Assembly: GCF_042688385.1 (NCBI RefSeq)
Contig: NZ_JBHUPY010000007.1
Coordinates: forward strand, 186,001-250,000
Source: Herpetosiphon sp042688385
GTDB lineage: Bacteria; Chloroflexota; Chloroflexia; Chloroflexales; Herpetosiphonaceae
DNA: 64,000 nucleotides
Reading direction: 5' to 3'
Part shown: positions 1 through 6,951 of the stretch, in pieces
Layout: each line of letters starts with the position of its first letter
Numbering within the stretch: position 1 is the first letter of the stretch
The notes under the pieces: model-generated
What the model was told of the DNA's origin: nothing
Database searches by the model: none
Seen by the model: the letters and a program-made list of their open reading frames with translations, nothing else
Program-made: the position numbers and the translations under genes

Positions 1-425
1 GCCTTAGCGACGTGATAGCGAATTCGTACCAATTCTTCGACCACAACATCTTTGGCAACGTGGATGAAAAGCCCACCGTTGACCAAGGCATTGTTGAGCG
101 CTGAATAGGGATCGCGGCTGGTTTGCACAGCGCTGCCAAGCACCCGTTGCACCAACTCGGCATGGCTTTGAATCGCTTCAGCCAATGGCAAAATCGTTAC
201 GCCTTCAGCGCCAGCAAATTCAACCGAAACTTCGGCTTCAGCAACGCTATAATCGGCCAGATTAAAGCCCTTGAGGTTGGTTCGTCGCCAATCTGGTTGC
301 TCGGCGGTTTCGAATGCTTGCCATGCTTCGCGGCGGCGGCTCGTGAGCCATTCTGGCTCGTTGCGGCTGGCCAGCAAGGCCTCAAATTGCGCCACATCAA
401 AGGTAGATTGCAAATTAGCTGGCAT
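1..425 (-). CDS. sufD: SufD-family Fe-S cluster scaffold subunit (N-terminal part, runs off the window)
   Basis: Reading the minus strand from an ATG at 425 gives an open frame of 141 codons that leaves the window at base 1. The start overlaps the last codons of sufC by 11 bases, so the two are translationally coupled. An N-terminal EPEWLTSRR segment followed by a WRRTNL stretch is typical of SufD rather than SufB, where the second stretch differs. Later residues read ALNNALVNGGLFIHVAKDVVVE, close to the conserved 'LN-A-NGG-F-V' core of SufB/SufD proteins. In the Suf system SufB, SufC and SufD form the cytosolic scaffold that builds Fe-S clusters. The SufB/SufD choice is inferred from a partial sequence; membership of the SufBD family is firm. 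Confidence 0.8.
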   Translation of the reverse strand, partial: MPANLQSTFDVAQFEALLASRNEPEWLTSRRREAWQAFETAEQPDWRRTNLKGFNLADYSVAEAEVSVEFAGAEGVTILPLAEAIQSHAELVQRVLGSAVQTSRDPYSALNNALVNGGLFIHVAKDVVVEELVRIRYHVAK

Positions 426-1206
426 TGCCAAACACTTCCTCTCGAATGAAATCGTAGCCTTTTTCTTCGAGTTCCAAAGCCATTTCAGGGCCACCTTCGC
501 GCACAATTTGGCCGTTCATCAAAACGTGCACATAATCGGGCTTGATGTAGTTGAGCAAGCGTTGGTAGTGAGTGATGACCAACACGCCAAGTTCAGGCTT
601 TTCGGCTTTAACTTTGTTGACACCTTCGGCCACAATTTTCAATGCGTCGATGTCAAGCCCTGAGTCGGTTTCGTCCATGATTGAGATTGAAGGCTGCAAC
701 ATGGCCATTTGCAAAATTTCAAGCCGTTTCTTTTCGCCACCAGAGAAACCTTCGTTCAAATAGCGGCGGGCAAAATCAGGAGCCATTTCCAACATATCCA
801 TGCGCGATTTGATCACTTTGCGATATTCGGCCATTGGAATGGCGGTCGACTTTGGATCAACGCCTTCTTGAGCGCGATGAGCGTTCAAGGCTGCGCGCAA
901 GAAGTTGGCAACAGTTACGCCTGCAACCGCGACTGGATATTGAAATGCAAGGAACAAGCCCAATTTTGAACGATCGTTTGGTTCGAGGTCAAGCACATCT
1001 TGGCCTTTGTACCAAACTTCGCCTTCGGTCACTTCGTAGCGTGGGTGACCAGCGAGGGTATATGCCAAGGTCGACTTGCCTGAGCCATTTGGCCCCATGA
1101 TGGCGTGAATTTTGCCTTCTTCGATGGTCAGATTAATACCTTTGAGAATTTCTTTGCCATCGACCGCAACGTGCAAGTTGCGAATGACCAAATTGTTGGC
1201 GCTCAT
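415..1206 (-). CDS. sufC: SufC, Fe-S cluster assembly ATPase
   Basis: This cytosolic ABC-type ATPase energises the SufBCD scaffold. The Walker A motif GPNGSGKST is at residues 38-46, the signature SGGEKKR at about 155-161, and Walker B runs into the SufC-typical DETDSGLDIDAL at about 178-189. The length of 263 residues is normal for SufC. I chose the ATG at 1206 because AGGAG lies four bases upstream; the frame stays open for five more codons without a better ribosome site. It is the second gene of the suf operon: sufR is 72 bases upstream and sufD overlaps its 3' end. Confidence 0.95.
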   Translation of the reverse strand: MSANNLVIRNLHVAVDGKEILKGINLTIEEGKIHAIMGPNGSGKSTLAYTLAGHPRYEVTEGEVWYKGQDVLDLEPNDRSKLGLFLAFQYPVAVAGVTVANFLRAALNAHRAQEGVDPKSTAIPMAEYRKVIKSRMDMLEMAPDFARRYLNEGFSGGEKKRLEILQMAMLQPSISIMDETDSGLDIDALKIVAEGVNKVKAEKPELGVLVITHYQRLLNYIKPDYVHVLMNGQIVREGGPEMALELEEKGYDFIREEVFGNAS

Positions 1207-1278
1207 GACACTCCTATTCAAGATTGCTATTCAAGACAACAGCATGGCATGCCCCTGCATTACCAGCCGCCAAAGAAC

Positions 1279-1941
1279 TTAGTTATGCTTCTCGATCCCA
1301 ATCTCATCGGCTTTAATCACAAAGTGACAGCCGTTATGACCTTCGACCATGCGGCGTTGAATTTCAACTTCATGGCCGAGTGCAGTTTCCATCATTTGGC
1401 GTTCCATGCTACACAAGCTATCGTGGGTTTGCGCGACCTCAAAATAGGGGCAGGCATACTCACTCACCACCCAACCACCACCAGGCGATTCGGCGACATT
1501 AATCGACATACCTTTGCGGTTCATCGTGTAGACAAATTGCATCAAGCGCTCACGCAAGGCCACGTTGGCTGGATGATCGCCCGTGTAGAGCGTTGCCAAG
1601 CGCGTACCAACCCGACTGAGCAATTGAGCCATACCCTCTGGGCCTTCGGTTGCCAAAATTTCTTCGAGCAACACATTGAGTAACACATCGTAGCCCTTGG
1701 GAAACAGCGATTGCGCCTTAGCAGTCAGGGTGTAGCGATAGGAAGGACGGCCTGGGCCTTGGCGAATCTTGCTTGGGCTAATGAGGCCTTGGTTGGTGAG
1801 ATGAGTTAGTTGTTCGCGCACCGCAGTTGTGCTCACAGCCAGCGCATCTTCCAATTCCTTGACAGTCGCTGAACCTTTACGCTGAATGTAGCTCACAATA
1901 TCGCCGGCGGGCGTTCCTTCTCGGATACCAAACACGGTCAT
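1279..1941 (-). CDS. sufR: SufR-type Fe-S-sensing transcriptional repressor
   Basis: This 220-residue protein has an N-terminal winged helix-turn-helix (about residues 12-75, with the recognition helix near TTAVREQLTHL). The C-terminal half contains Cys164, Cys177 and Cys205, with CPYFEVAQTHDSLC followed by GHNGCHF. That Cys-X12-Cys plus late Cys pattern is the cluster-ligand signature of SufR regulators, which carry a [4Fe-4S] cluster and repress suf genes when clusters are plentiful. It is the first gene of the suf operon, so it very likely controls itself through the inverted repeat in its promoter (1991-2020). GAGGT sits five bases before the ATG. Repression of this operon is inferred from family and position. 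Confidence 0.9.
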   Translation of the reverse strand: MTVFGIREGTPAGDIVSYIQRKGSATVKELEDALAVSTTAVREQLTHLTNQGLISPSKIRQGPGRPSYRYTLTAKAQSLFPKGYDVLLNVLLEEILATEGPEGMAQLLSRVGTRLATLYTGDHPANVALRERLMQFVYTMNRKGMSINVAESPGGGWVVSEYACPYFEVAQTHDSLCSMERQMMETALGHEVEIQRRMVEGHNGCHFVIKADEIGIEKHN

Positions 1942-1990
1942 AGATACCTCGCATGTTGCCTTTGACCATACCGTTGCATGGTTCGTTATT

Positions 1991-2020
1991 GAGAATGATT
2001 ATAAATCGAGAATCATTTTC
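1991..2020. promoter_or_regulatory. candidate SufR (or Fur) operator inside the suf promoter
   Basis: GAGAATGATT (1991-2000) and AATCATTTTC (2011-2020) form an inverted repeat with 10-base arms, 9 of 10 matching, and a 10-base spacer. It covers the -10 box and most of the spacer of the suf promoter, so a bound protein would block RNA polymerase. SufR is the nearest candidate. The AATGATT/AATCATT arms also resemble half-sites of a Fur box, so iron control by Fur is the alternative. Confidence 0.6.
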
Positions 2021-2026
2021 TGTCAA
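1998..2026 (-). promoter_or_regulatory. suf operon promoter, consensus -35 and -10
   Basis: On the minus strand TTGACA (2026-2021) and TATAAT (2003-1998) are separated by exactly 17 bases, a perfect housekeeping sigma consensus. Transcription would start near 1990, giving a leader of about 50 bases before sufR. Such a strong promoter fits genes that are normally held off by a repressor. Confidence 0.85.
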
Positions 2027-2134
2027 TAAAATCGGAAAAAACTGTGTTTATTCGTATCTTCGGCCTGTTTTAAACCAAAATAAGCCCATTGCAGGGCAGA
2101 TTTGGGGCAATAACCATACCAATGCTTGCGCAAT

Positions 2135-2151
2135 GCAGCCTAGGCGGCTGC
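2135..2151. other. short stem-loop downstream of the 2174-2569 gene
   Basis: GCAGCC (2135-2140) and GGCTGC (2146-2151) form a six-pair stem with a five-base loop just past the stop codon of the minus-strand gene ending at 2174. There is no T-tract on the minus strand after it, so it is not a convincing terminator. It may still protect the transcript 3' end. Confidence 0.3.
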
Positions 2152-2173
2152 AAAAACGTTGATGAGAAGTTGA

Positions 2174-2569
2174 TTAAGCGGCCAATAGTTCTTGGTGCAA
2201 GCGTTGGAGTTGGGCAATTGTGCGTTGGGTGCGTGGGTGTTGCTCGCCAAAACGGGCCAGATCGCCTTGCAAACGCACCTCGACGGTTTGCAAATTGCGC
2301 CGCCGATTGAGCCAACGCTGATAGTGGGCGGTGGCATGCCGATAGACTGCTTGGGCTTGAGCAAGCACAGGGTTGCCATACATTGCGCCAATCAAGCACC
2401 ACAAATGTTTATCGCTGGCCAAGGGACGCAAATTGGCAGGGTTATGCCGCCATGCTTTGAGCAAACGGGTATTGGCGTTGACCGCACTGCGAATTTGCTC
2501 GGCCTCACTTGAGGAATAGTGTTCAGCAAACCATTGCAATACCGCTTCGATTCCCGTTACTGGATGCAT
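2174..2569 (-). CDS. hypothetical protein, 131 aa
   Basis: I do not recognise this protein. It is a soluble, probably all-helical protein of 131 residues, rich in Gln, Arg, Ala and Leu. A central part has several aromatic and hydrophobic residues (near KHLWCLIGAMYG) and the C-terminal half is highly charged and could form a coiled coil. No signal peptide or membrane segment is visible. The ATG at 2569 was chosen because AGGAGGT lies six bases upstream; the 18 codons before it have no ribosome site. It is divergent from the secreted protein at 2706, and the region between them holds three TGTCACAA-type boxes that could control either gene. Confidence 0.7.
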   Translation of the reverse strand: MHPVTGIEAVLQWFAEHYSSSEAEQIRSAVNANTRLLKAWRHNPANLRPLASDKHLWCLIGAMYGNPVLAQAQAVYRHATAHYQRWLNRRRNLQTVEVRLQGDLARFGEQHPRTQRTIAQLQRLHQELLAA

Positions 2570-2611
2570 TGCAGACCTCCTAACCAATGTTGGTTTGAGC
2601 ATAGCAGCACG

Positions 2612-2645
2612 TTGTGACAACAACTGTCACAAGTTTTTGTCACAA
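2612..2645. promoter_or_regulatory. triple TGTCACAA box, candidate operator
   Basis: TTGTGACA (2612-2619) and TGTCACAA (2625-2632) form a perfect inverted repeat with 8-base arms and a 5-base spacer. A third copy TGTCACAA lies at 2638-2645, thirteen bases after the second. The third copy overlaps the -35 box of the promoter at 2637-2665. This layout is typical of a dimeric regulator with an extra half-site. The regulator is not identifiable from this window. Confidence 0.5.
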
Positions 2646-2665
2646 TTTCGATTCAGGGGTATAGT
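2637..2665 (+). promoter_or_regulatory. promoter of the secreted protein gene at 2706
   Basis: TTGTCA (2637-2642) and TATAGT (2660-2665) are separated by 17 bases, each one or two bases from consensus. The distance to the start codon at 2706 gives a leader of about 35 bases. Confidence 0.55.
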
Positions 2666-2705
2666 TGCGCTCTATTGAAGGCTTGCTGTTGAAAGGAAGA
2701 TCGAC

Positions 2706-4118
2706 ATGGTTTGGTTGAGGGTAGCCCTGGTTGGGCTGATGCTAGCAGTGTTGCTGGGAAGTATCCCGCAAACCCAAGCTGCGAACCCAAACTCTACAGA
2801 GCGAATTTTTGGCGAAGGTGAGGGAGATCCAGCAGGCGCATTTCAGGTGCTACGGCTGCATCCGATTCCCACAACAATGAATTTTGGCGATGCTGTGCGT
2901 GGGGTCGCCAGTGGCGATAGTTGGTTGGTTGGGGTTGGTCAAAAAACCTTTTTGACGCTTGATGCAGGCAATCATTGGCAACAGCTTGATCCACAAGCGC
3001 TGTTTCCGGCAGCGGCAGGCGGCTTATGTTGTCAACAAGCCTTTGCGTACGATTATGGCCGTGATCTGTTTATTTGGTTGTTGCAGTATGCGCCTGATAC
3101 TCAACGCGGCTTGGTGCGCATTGCATACACCGATAGCGCAGGTTTGGCCGAACACGAATGGGAATGGTATGACGTGCCAGCTGCCCAAGGCTATACTTGG
3201 GTTGAGCCACAGCTTGAGCTAAGCGCCAACCAAATTTGGCTAGCAATGGATCGCCAAGCCATCGGCGGGGCAATCGAAAGCACATGGGTCAGTCAGCTTC
3301 AAACTGATACGCTTGAAGATGAGTTGGTTTTTATGCGCAGCTATTCATCAGCAACGGAGCGGGCCTGGCACTTGGTGCGGGGAGCCAAAGACATGATGTA
3401 TTTTGCAACCCACATCAATCAAACAACCTTGCGCATGTATGTTTGGGATGAAAACCAACCAGTTCCTACGACGAGCGACGTAACTGTGGCCGAATGGACA
3501 GCAGGCGCGCGAATTTGCCCAACGCCAGATCAGCAGAATTGGTGTGCCGACGATGATGGCCGAATTCGGGCGGGCTGGGTCGCCAAAGGCACGGTCGGGT
3601 TTATGTGGAATGCTGTTTCCAGCAACACCATTACCTTTCCCTATATTGATGCAGTGCGAGTCTATGAGCGTGACCTGAGCTTATTGCCATTTAGTTTAGC
3701 ACGGCCATTTATTTTCAATGCCCAAAATGGCTTTTCGCTGCCGAGTGCTGCGGTGAATGGCCGCGATGATGTAGCGGTCAGTTTTTACCATAGCAGCACC
3801 GAGCAATATCCCACCCTTTCGAGCAGCATTTTTGATGATTTTAATGCGCCGCCCCCAGGCTGGGCCTATTACAACGTCCAAAGCAGCAGTACGACACCTC
3901 ATCAACAGCGATGGGTTGGCCAACTTGATACCCAAGTATTCGGCCCAACCAACCTTGGCTGGAGCGTGACTGGCGCGAGCTTGAATGGCTGTGCTGAGGC
4001 CAGCTGTTTGCAGCCATTTATTGCCATATTCAGCCGCGAGCGCGATCGCCCAGCGATTGAGCGCTGGTTAAGCCCGGTTATGCATGAAATATTCAGCCCA
4101 TTGGTTCAGATGAACTAA
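2706..4118 (+). CDS. secreted protein of unknown function, BNR-like start
   Basis: The 470-residue product starts with a clear Sec signal peptide (residues 1-25, positive start, hydrophobic core, TQA before the likely cleavage site), so it is exported. No membrane anchor or lipobox follows. Near residue 80 the stretch FLTLDAGNHWQQL resembles the S-x-D-x-G-x-x-W Asp-box of BNR beta-propellers, and the protein is rich in short beta-like segments with regular Trp and aromatic residues. A beta-propeller is therefore a reasonable guess, but I see only one convincing Asp-box and no catalytic motif. AAGGAAG lies upstream of the ATG. The gene is followed by a strong hairpin at 4128-4155 and has its own promoter, so it is monocistronic. 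Confidence 0.75.
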   Translation: MVWLRVALVGLMLAVLLGSIPQTQAANPNSTERIFGEGEGDPAGAFQVLRLHPIPTTMNFGDAVRGVASGDSWLVGVGQKTFLTLDAGNHWQQLDPQALFPAAAGGLCCQQAFAYDYGRDLFIWLLQYAPDTQRGLVRIAYTDSAGLAEHEWEWYDVPAAQGYTWVEPQLELSANQIWLAMDRQAIGGAIESTWVSQLQTDTLEDELVFMRSYSSATERAWHLVRGAKDMMYFATHINQTTLRMYVWDENQPVPTTSDVTVAEWTAGARICPTPDQQNWCADDDGRIRAGWVAKGTVGFMWNAVSSNTITFPYIDAVRVYERDLSLLPFSLARPFIFNAQNGFSLPSAAVNGRDDVAVSFYHSSTEQYPTLSSSIFDDFNAPPPGWAYYNVQSSSTTPHQQRWVGQLDTQVFGPTNLGWSVTGASLNGCAEASCLQPFIAIFSRERDRPAIERWLSPVMHEIFSPLVQMN

Positions 4119-4120
4119 AA

Positions 4121-4155
4121 CAACAAAAAACCACTGGTCGAATGACCAGTGGTTT
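4121..4155 (-). terminator. terminator of the tRNA cluster, possibly bidirectional
   Basis: AAACCACTGGTC (4128-4139) and its exact complement (4144-4155) form a 12-pair stem with a four-base loop. On the minus strand the stem is followed by a T-rich stretch, which makes it a good intrinsic terminator for the tRNA genes. It also lies directly after the stop codon of the convergent gene ending at 4118, which it could serve as well. Confidence 0.8.
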
Positions 4156-4159
4156 GATT

Positions 4160-4235
4160 TGGTGCCACCTTCCGGGCTCGAACCGGAGACCCTACAATTT
4201 TCAGTCGTATGCTCTACCAACTGAGCTAAAGTGGC
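4160..4235 (-). tRNA. tRNA-Phe (GAA)
   Basis: The minus strand folds into a standard cloverleaf of 76 bases. The acceptor arm pairs GCCACTT with AGGTGGC, the D-arm is GCTC/GAGC, the anticodon loop CTGAAAA gives anticodon GAA, and the T-arm is CCGG-TTCGAGC-CCGG. The discriminator is A and the terminal CCA is encoded in the DNA. It is the last of three tRNA genes in one transcript. Confidence 0.95.
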
Positions 4236-4237
4236 AT

Positions 4238-4313
4238 TGGTGGGTGATGAGGGACTCGAACCCCCGACCTACTCGGTGTAAACGAGACGCTCTACCAACT
4301 GAGCTAATCACCC
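4238..4313 (-). tRNA. tRNA-Val (UAC)
   Basis: This is a 76-base cloverleaf with encoded CCA. The acceptor arm pairs GGGTGAT with ATCACCC. The anticodon loop TTTACAC gives anticodon TAC, read as valine. The top pair of the anticodon stem (27-43) is T-T, an unusual mismatch, while the other four pairs are good. It lies two bases upstream of tRNA-Phe in transcript order. Confidence 0.93.
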
Positions 4314-4332
4314 ATATGTATGAAGAACGAAT

Positions 4333-4419
4333 TGGTGCCCAGAGTGGGACTTGAACCCACACGAGATTGCTCCCACTACCCCCTCAAAGTAGCGCGTCTG
4401 CCAATTCCGCCACCTGGGC
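4333..4419 (-). tRNA. tRNA-Leu (GAG)
   Basis: This is an 87-base class II tRNA with a long variable arm (GGGAGCAATCTCG region) and encoded CCA. The acceptor arm pairs GCCCAGG with TCTGGGC, and the loop TTGAGGG gives anticodon GAG. It is the first tRNA of the cluster, about 60 bases downstream of a consensus promoter. Confidence 0.95.
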
Positions 4420-4480
4420 AGGTGGTTTGCAACATTTGGTTTGTGTTGCATTTCGTTATTCAATTGTTTAGTGCCGTGGT

Positions 4481-4509
4481 ATTATAATCAGCTTTGGCAT
4501 TCTTGTCAA
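4481..4509 (-). promoter_or_regulatory. tRNA cluster promoter, consensus
   Basis: On the minus strand TTGACA (4509-4504) and TATAAT (4486-4481) are spaced by 17 bases, matching consensus at every position. This strength is expected for stable RNA genes. The next transcribed feature is tRNA-Leu. Confidence 0.88.
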
Positions 4510-4564
4510 ATTTTATTTTCCTGCGCCAAAAGGCCGTTGTTTCGCCCGCAAAACTAGCTCAATT

Positions 4565-4990
4565 CTAGCTTTGCTGATTGAAGATTTCCATCCATGGTTC
4601 GGCTGATGCCAGCGGGCCAAAACCAACTTGGGCATACAAGCCTTGGGCATTTCTGGTGGCCAACAGCCAACGCCGCAAACCTTGCAACTCAGGGTGCGCG
4701 AGCATGCTTTGCACCAGCCACTTGCCAAGCCCTTGGCCCCGATATTCAGCCAAAATATAGACATCATCGATATAAGCAAAAACTGCATAATCGGTAATGA
4801 CGCGCGCCAAGCCAATTTGCTGCTGGCCGTGATAGACCCCAAAACACAACGAATGCTCGACCGAGCGAATAATCAGCGCTGGATCACGTTCGGCGGCCCA
4901 ATAGGTTTGGTGCAGCCCAGCAACAATCGCCGCATAATCGAGCAGGGCAGGATCGGTGCTGATTGTATAGTCGCCACGTTGCCATTGCAT
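4565..4990 (-). CDS. GNAT family N-acetyltransferase
   Basis: This 141-residue protein has the acetyl-CoA binding motif A, with a beta strand DDVYILAEY leading into RGQGLGK (residues 84-90), which matches the R/Q-x-x-G-x-G/A signature. Motif B near GLYAQVGFGPL is also present. GNAT proteins move an acetyl group from acetyl-CoA to an amine; the substrate cannot be told here. GAAGGA lies upstream of the ATG. The gene lies downstream of the 5057-6733 gene on the same strand but is separated from it by a strong terminator, so it probably has its own promoter. Confidence 0.85.
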   Translation of the reverse strand: MQWQRGDYTISTDPALLDYAAIVAGLHQTYWAAERDPALIIRSVEHSLCFGVYHGQQQIGLARVITDYAVFAYIDDVYILAEYRGQGLGKWLVQSMLAHPELQGLRRWLLATRNAQGLYAQVGFGPLASAEPWMEIFNQQS

Positions 4991-5002
4991 AAATAATCCT
5001 TC

Positions 5003-5043
5003 ACAAAAAACAACAGCCCCAGTTGCATGAACTGAGGCTGTTG
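5003..5043 (-). terminator. terminator of the beta-helix protein gene
   Basis: On the minus strand CAACAGCC, CAGTT and their complements (5043-5011) form a long hairpin with a short loop and one mismatch. It is followed by a run of T residues (5010-5005). It begins 14 bases after the stop codon at 5057. Confidence 0.85.
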
Positions 5044-5056
5044 CAAAAACGAAGAT

Positions 5057-6733
5057 CTATGGGGTGCAGCTTGGTTTGGCATTCAGCCATGGACTGAAGG
5101 TCAAGTTTACGCCGACTGCATCGCCAGTGCCAGCGCCATTTTGCTCAGGGTGATACGGGCCTGAGGCATCGCCCCACCAGTTGTTGCGGGCATCAAAGCC
5201 CACATCGCCAGTTAAGCCATAATTTTTGTGACTTTGGAAGCTATTGGCACTAATCAAAATGCGCGAGCCATCTAAGGTTGGGTCGGTTGATTTGATTTGC
5301 AAGCCATATGCGCCGCCGCTGAAGCTATTGCACTGGAAGACTGCATTCAACGATTGGTTGAATTGAGCGCGAACATTCGTGCCGCTATTACCACGGAAGC
5401 TATTCTTTTCGAGCACAATTTCAACATCATCGGCGGTTGCGCTGAGGCTTACGCCAGTTGCGCCATCGCTGGCTGTGTTGTTAATCACGTTGCTGAATAG
5501 GCGTAAGCTCTTGCCGCCACGCACCTCAGCGCTAATCGGCGCATAGCCAACCACGCGGCTGCGTTGCATATCGAAGTTGCCGCCGCTAATATACATGCGG
5601 CCTTGGTTTTCTTCAAAGACGCTATCTTGGATGATCGTATTGCCGCCGAGCGCTGAGATTAGCACGCCTTCGGCCCCGCCACCACGTACATCGACCCCGT
5701 TCAAATTGGCTTGGCCGCCATTATTAACCACAATCGATTTCCACAAGCTTTGGCCACTTTTGCGGAAGCGCGCGCCATTGGCGCTCAAGCTACCATCAAC
5801 GACCAACGAGGTATTGGCATCCATCAGCACTTCAACGCCATCGTCAATCGTCAGGGTTGCGCCTTTGGCGATAATAGTATCGCGGCGAACTTTGACTGGG
5901 CTTTGAGCGATTGACCAACGGGTATTGCCACGAATCATGTCGTAGGGCAATGGCGTTGGAGTTGGCGTATTGGTTGGCGTTGCGGTTGGGCCTTCGGTCG
6001 CAGTCGCGGTTGGCGTTTCGAATGGCTCCTCAGTGCTGCTGGGAGTTTCCATAGGATCTTCGGTTGCCCTTGGATCATCGTCTTCCTCAGTTGGGAAAGG
6101 CAATTGATCGGTTGGCAACGGAATCGAATCAGTTGGTACAGGAATATTGGTTGGGGCTGGAGTGCTCTTGGTATCGGGAGTAGGATAATTGCTGCCAGAG
6201 CCTTGGGTTGGGGCAGTTGTGCTGCGATTCCCAGTGCTACTGGTTGGAAAGAGCGGCATTGACGTACCACCAACTGGCAACGTTGGAAAAGGATCAATTG
6301 TTGGAGTTGGCCCATCGCCCATTGGCGGCGGATAGGCCCCTTCAATTGTTGGGGTTGCCCGATTTGGCGCTGGAGGCCCGACTGGCCCGCCGCCTGCCAC
6401 ATCAGTTGCAGTTGGGCGATTGCTGGCTACTTCGGTGCTGCTAATCAGCGTTGGCGTAATTGAGCCATCGGCAGGGGCCAGCGTTGCTTGGGCCAACGTC
6501 GTTGGGCTAGACCCAGTTGCAGGCGCTTCAATTGGCGATTGCGAATTAAGCCCAAAGATTGCAGCCAACACAAAAAATGTACCAGCCATAAGAATTGTCT
6601 GATACTGGCGGATTTTTTGCATCGCACGACTTGAACGCAGGGCGCTGAGCAACTTCGCTCGTTGAGTTGGTGGGCCACTTGGTGGCAGGTTTTGCATCTC
6701 CATAGTGCGCCATGGTAGCACAGCCTGAGCCAT
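5057..6733 (-). CDS. membrane-anchored surface protein with Thr/Pro stalk and right-handed beta-helix
   Basis: The product has about 558 residues in three parts. A cytoplasmic N-terminus leads to one membrane segment at about residues 43-62 (ILMAGTFFVLAAIFGL). Residues 65-260 are a Thr/Pro/Ser-rich stalk with many PTP, TPT and ATPT repeats, low in complexity and likely extended across the cell wall. Residues 270-545 show the short beta-strand periodicity, asparagine ladder and ARNNWWGDASGP element typical of right-handed parallel beta-helix surface proteins. No catalytic motif stands out, so binding or structural use outside the cell is possible. The start is uncertain: the ATG at 6733 has no clear ribosome site and an in-frame ATG at 6703 would also keep the membrane segment. 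Confidence 0.75.
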   Translation of the reverse strand: MAQAVLPWRTMEMQNLPPSGPPTQRAKLLSALRSSRAMQKIRQYQTILMAGTFFVLAAIFGLNSQSPIEAPATGSSPTTLAQATLAPADGSITPTLISSTEVASNRPTATDVAGGGPVGPPAPNRATPTIEGAYPPPMGDGPTPTIDPFPTLPVGGTSMPLFPTSSTGNRSTTAPTQGSGSNYPTPDTKSTPAPTNIPVPTDSIPLPTDQLPFPTEEDDDPRATEDPMETPSSTEEPFETPTATATEGPTATPTNTPTPTPLPYDMIRGNTRWSIAQSPVKVRRDTIIAKGATLTIDDGVEVLMDANTSLVVDGSLSANGARFRKSGQSLWKSIVVNNGGQANLNGVDVRGGGAEGVLISALGGNTIIQDSVFEENQGRMYISGGNFDMQRSRVVGYAPISAEVRGGKSLRLFSNVINNTASDGATGVSLSATADDVEIVLEKNSFRGNSGTNVRAQFNQSLNAVFQCNSFSGGAYGLQIKSTDPTLDGSRILISANSFQSHKNYGLTGDVGFDARNNWWGDASGPYHPEQNGAGTGDAVGVNLTFSPWLNAKPSCTP

Positions 6734-6951
6734 CGTGCAATGAAGATTGGTTAAGAAATTATACTTAGTTGCCCATTGATTATGTCTATGGTATAGTCAG
6801 TCTCTACGAGATTTAACCATCAGTTAAAGCAGCATTGACATGCGGTTTATCTTCTTTATGCAGCATGACATTCCAGAACTGAAGGTTCCGCTTTGGTTTA
6901 GCCGTCACAGTTGGTGTGAACGGCCTTTCTACATGAATCGTGGAGGATTCT
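6734..6951 (+). promoter_or_regulatory. divergent intergenic region with a leader hairpin before the nuclease gene
   Basis: TTGCCC and TATAGT, 17 bases apart near 6770-6800, make a weak plus-strand promoter candidate. The leader of about 150 bases contains a stem at 6901-6924 in which GCCGTCACA pairs with TGTGAACGGC with one bulge. The stem is followed by a weak T-rich stretch about 20 bases before the ribosome site. It could be a regulatory leader. I do not recognise a known riboswitch in it. Confidence 0.35.

Noticed and set aside
1105..1683. Plus-strand open frame across the sufC/sufR junction
   Set aside because: It covers the start region of sufC and most of sufR in antisense and lacks a ribosome site. 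Both suf genes have strong motif support.
4160..4419. tRNA genes considered as an integration site for a mobile element
   Set aside because: There is no integrase, no duplicated tRNA 3' end and no shift in gene content on either side.
5935..6402. Open frame inside the Thr/Pro stalk region
   Set aside because: It is another frame of the low-complexity stalk of the beta-helix protein. Gln/Pro-rich output and lack of a start signal mark it as a shadow.
6901..6924. Leader hairpin considered as a known riboswitch
   Set aside because: It is a single simple stem without the conserved core of any riboswitch class I can recall. It is kept only as a possible leader element.
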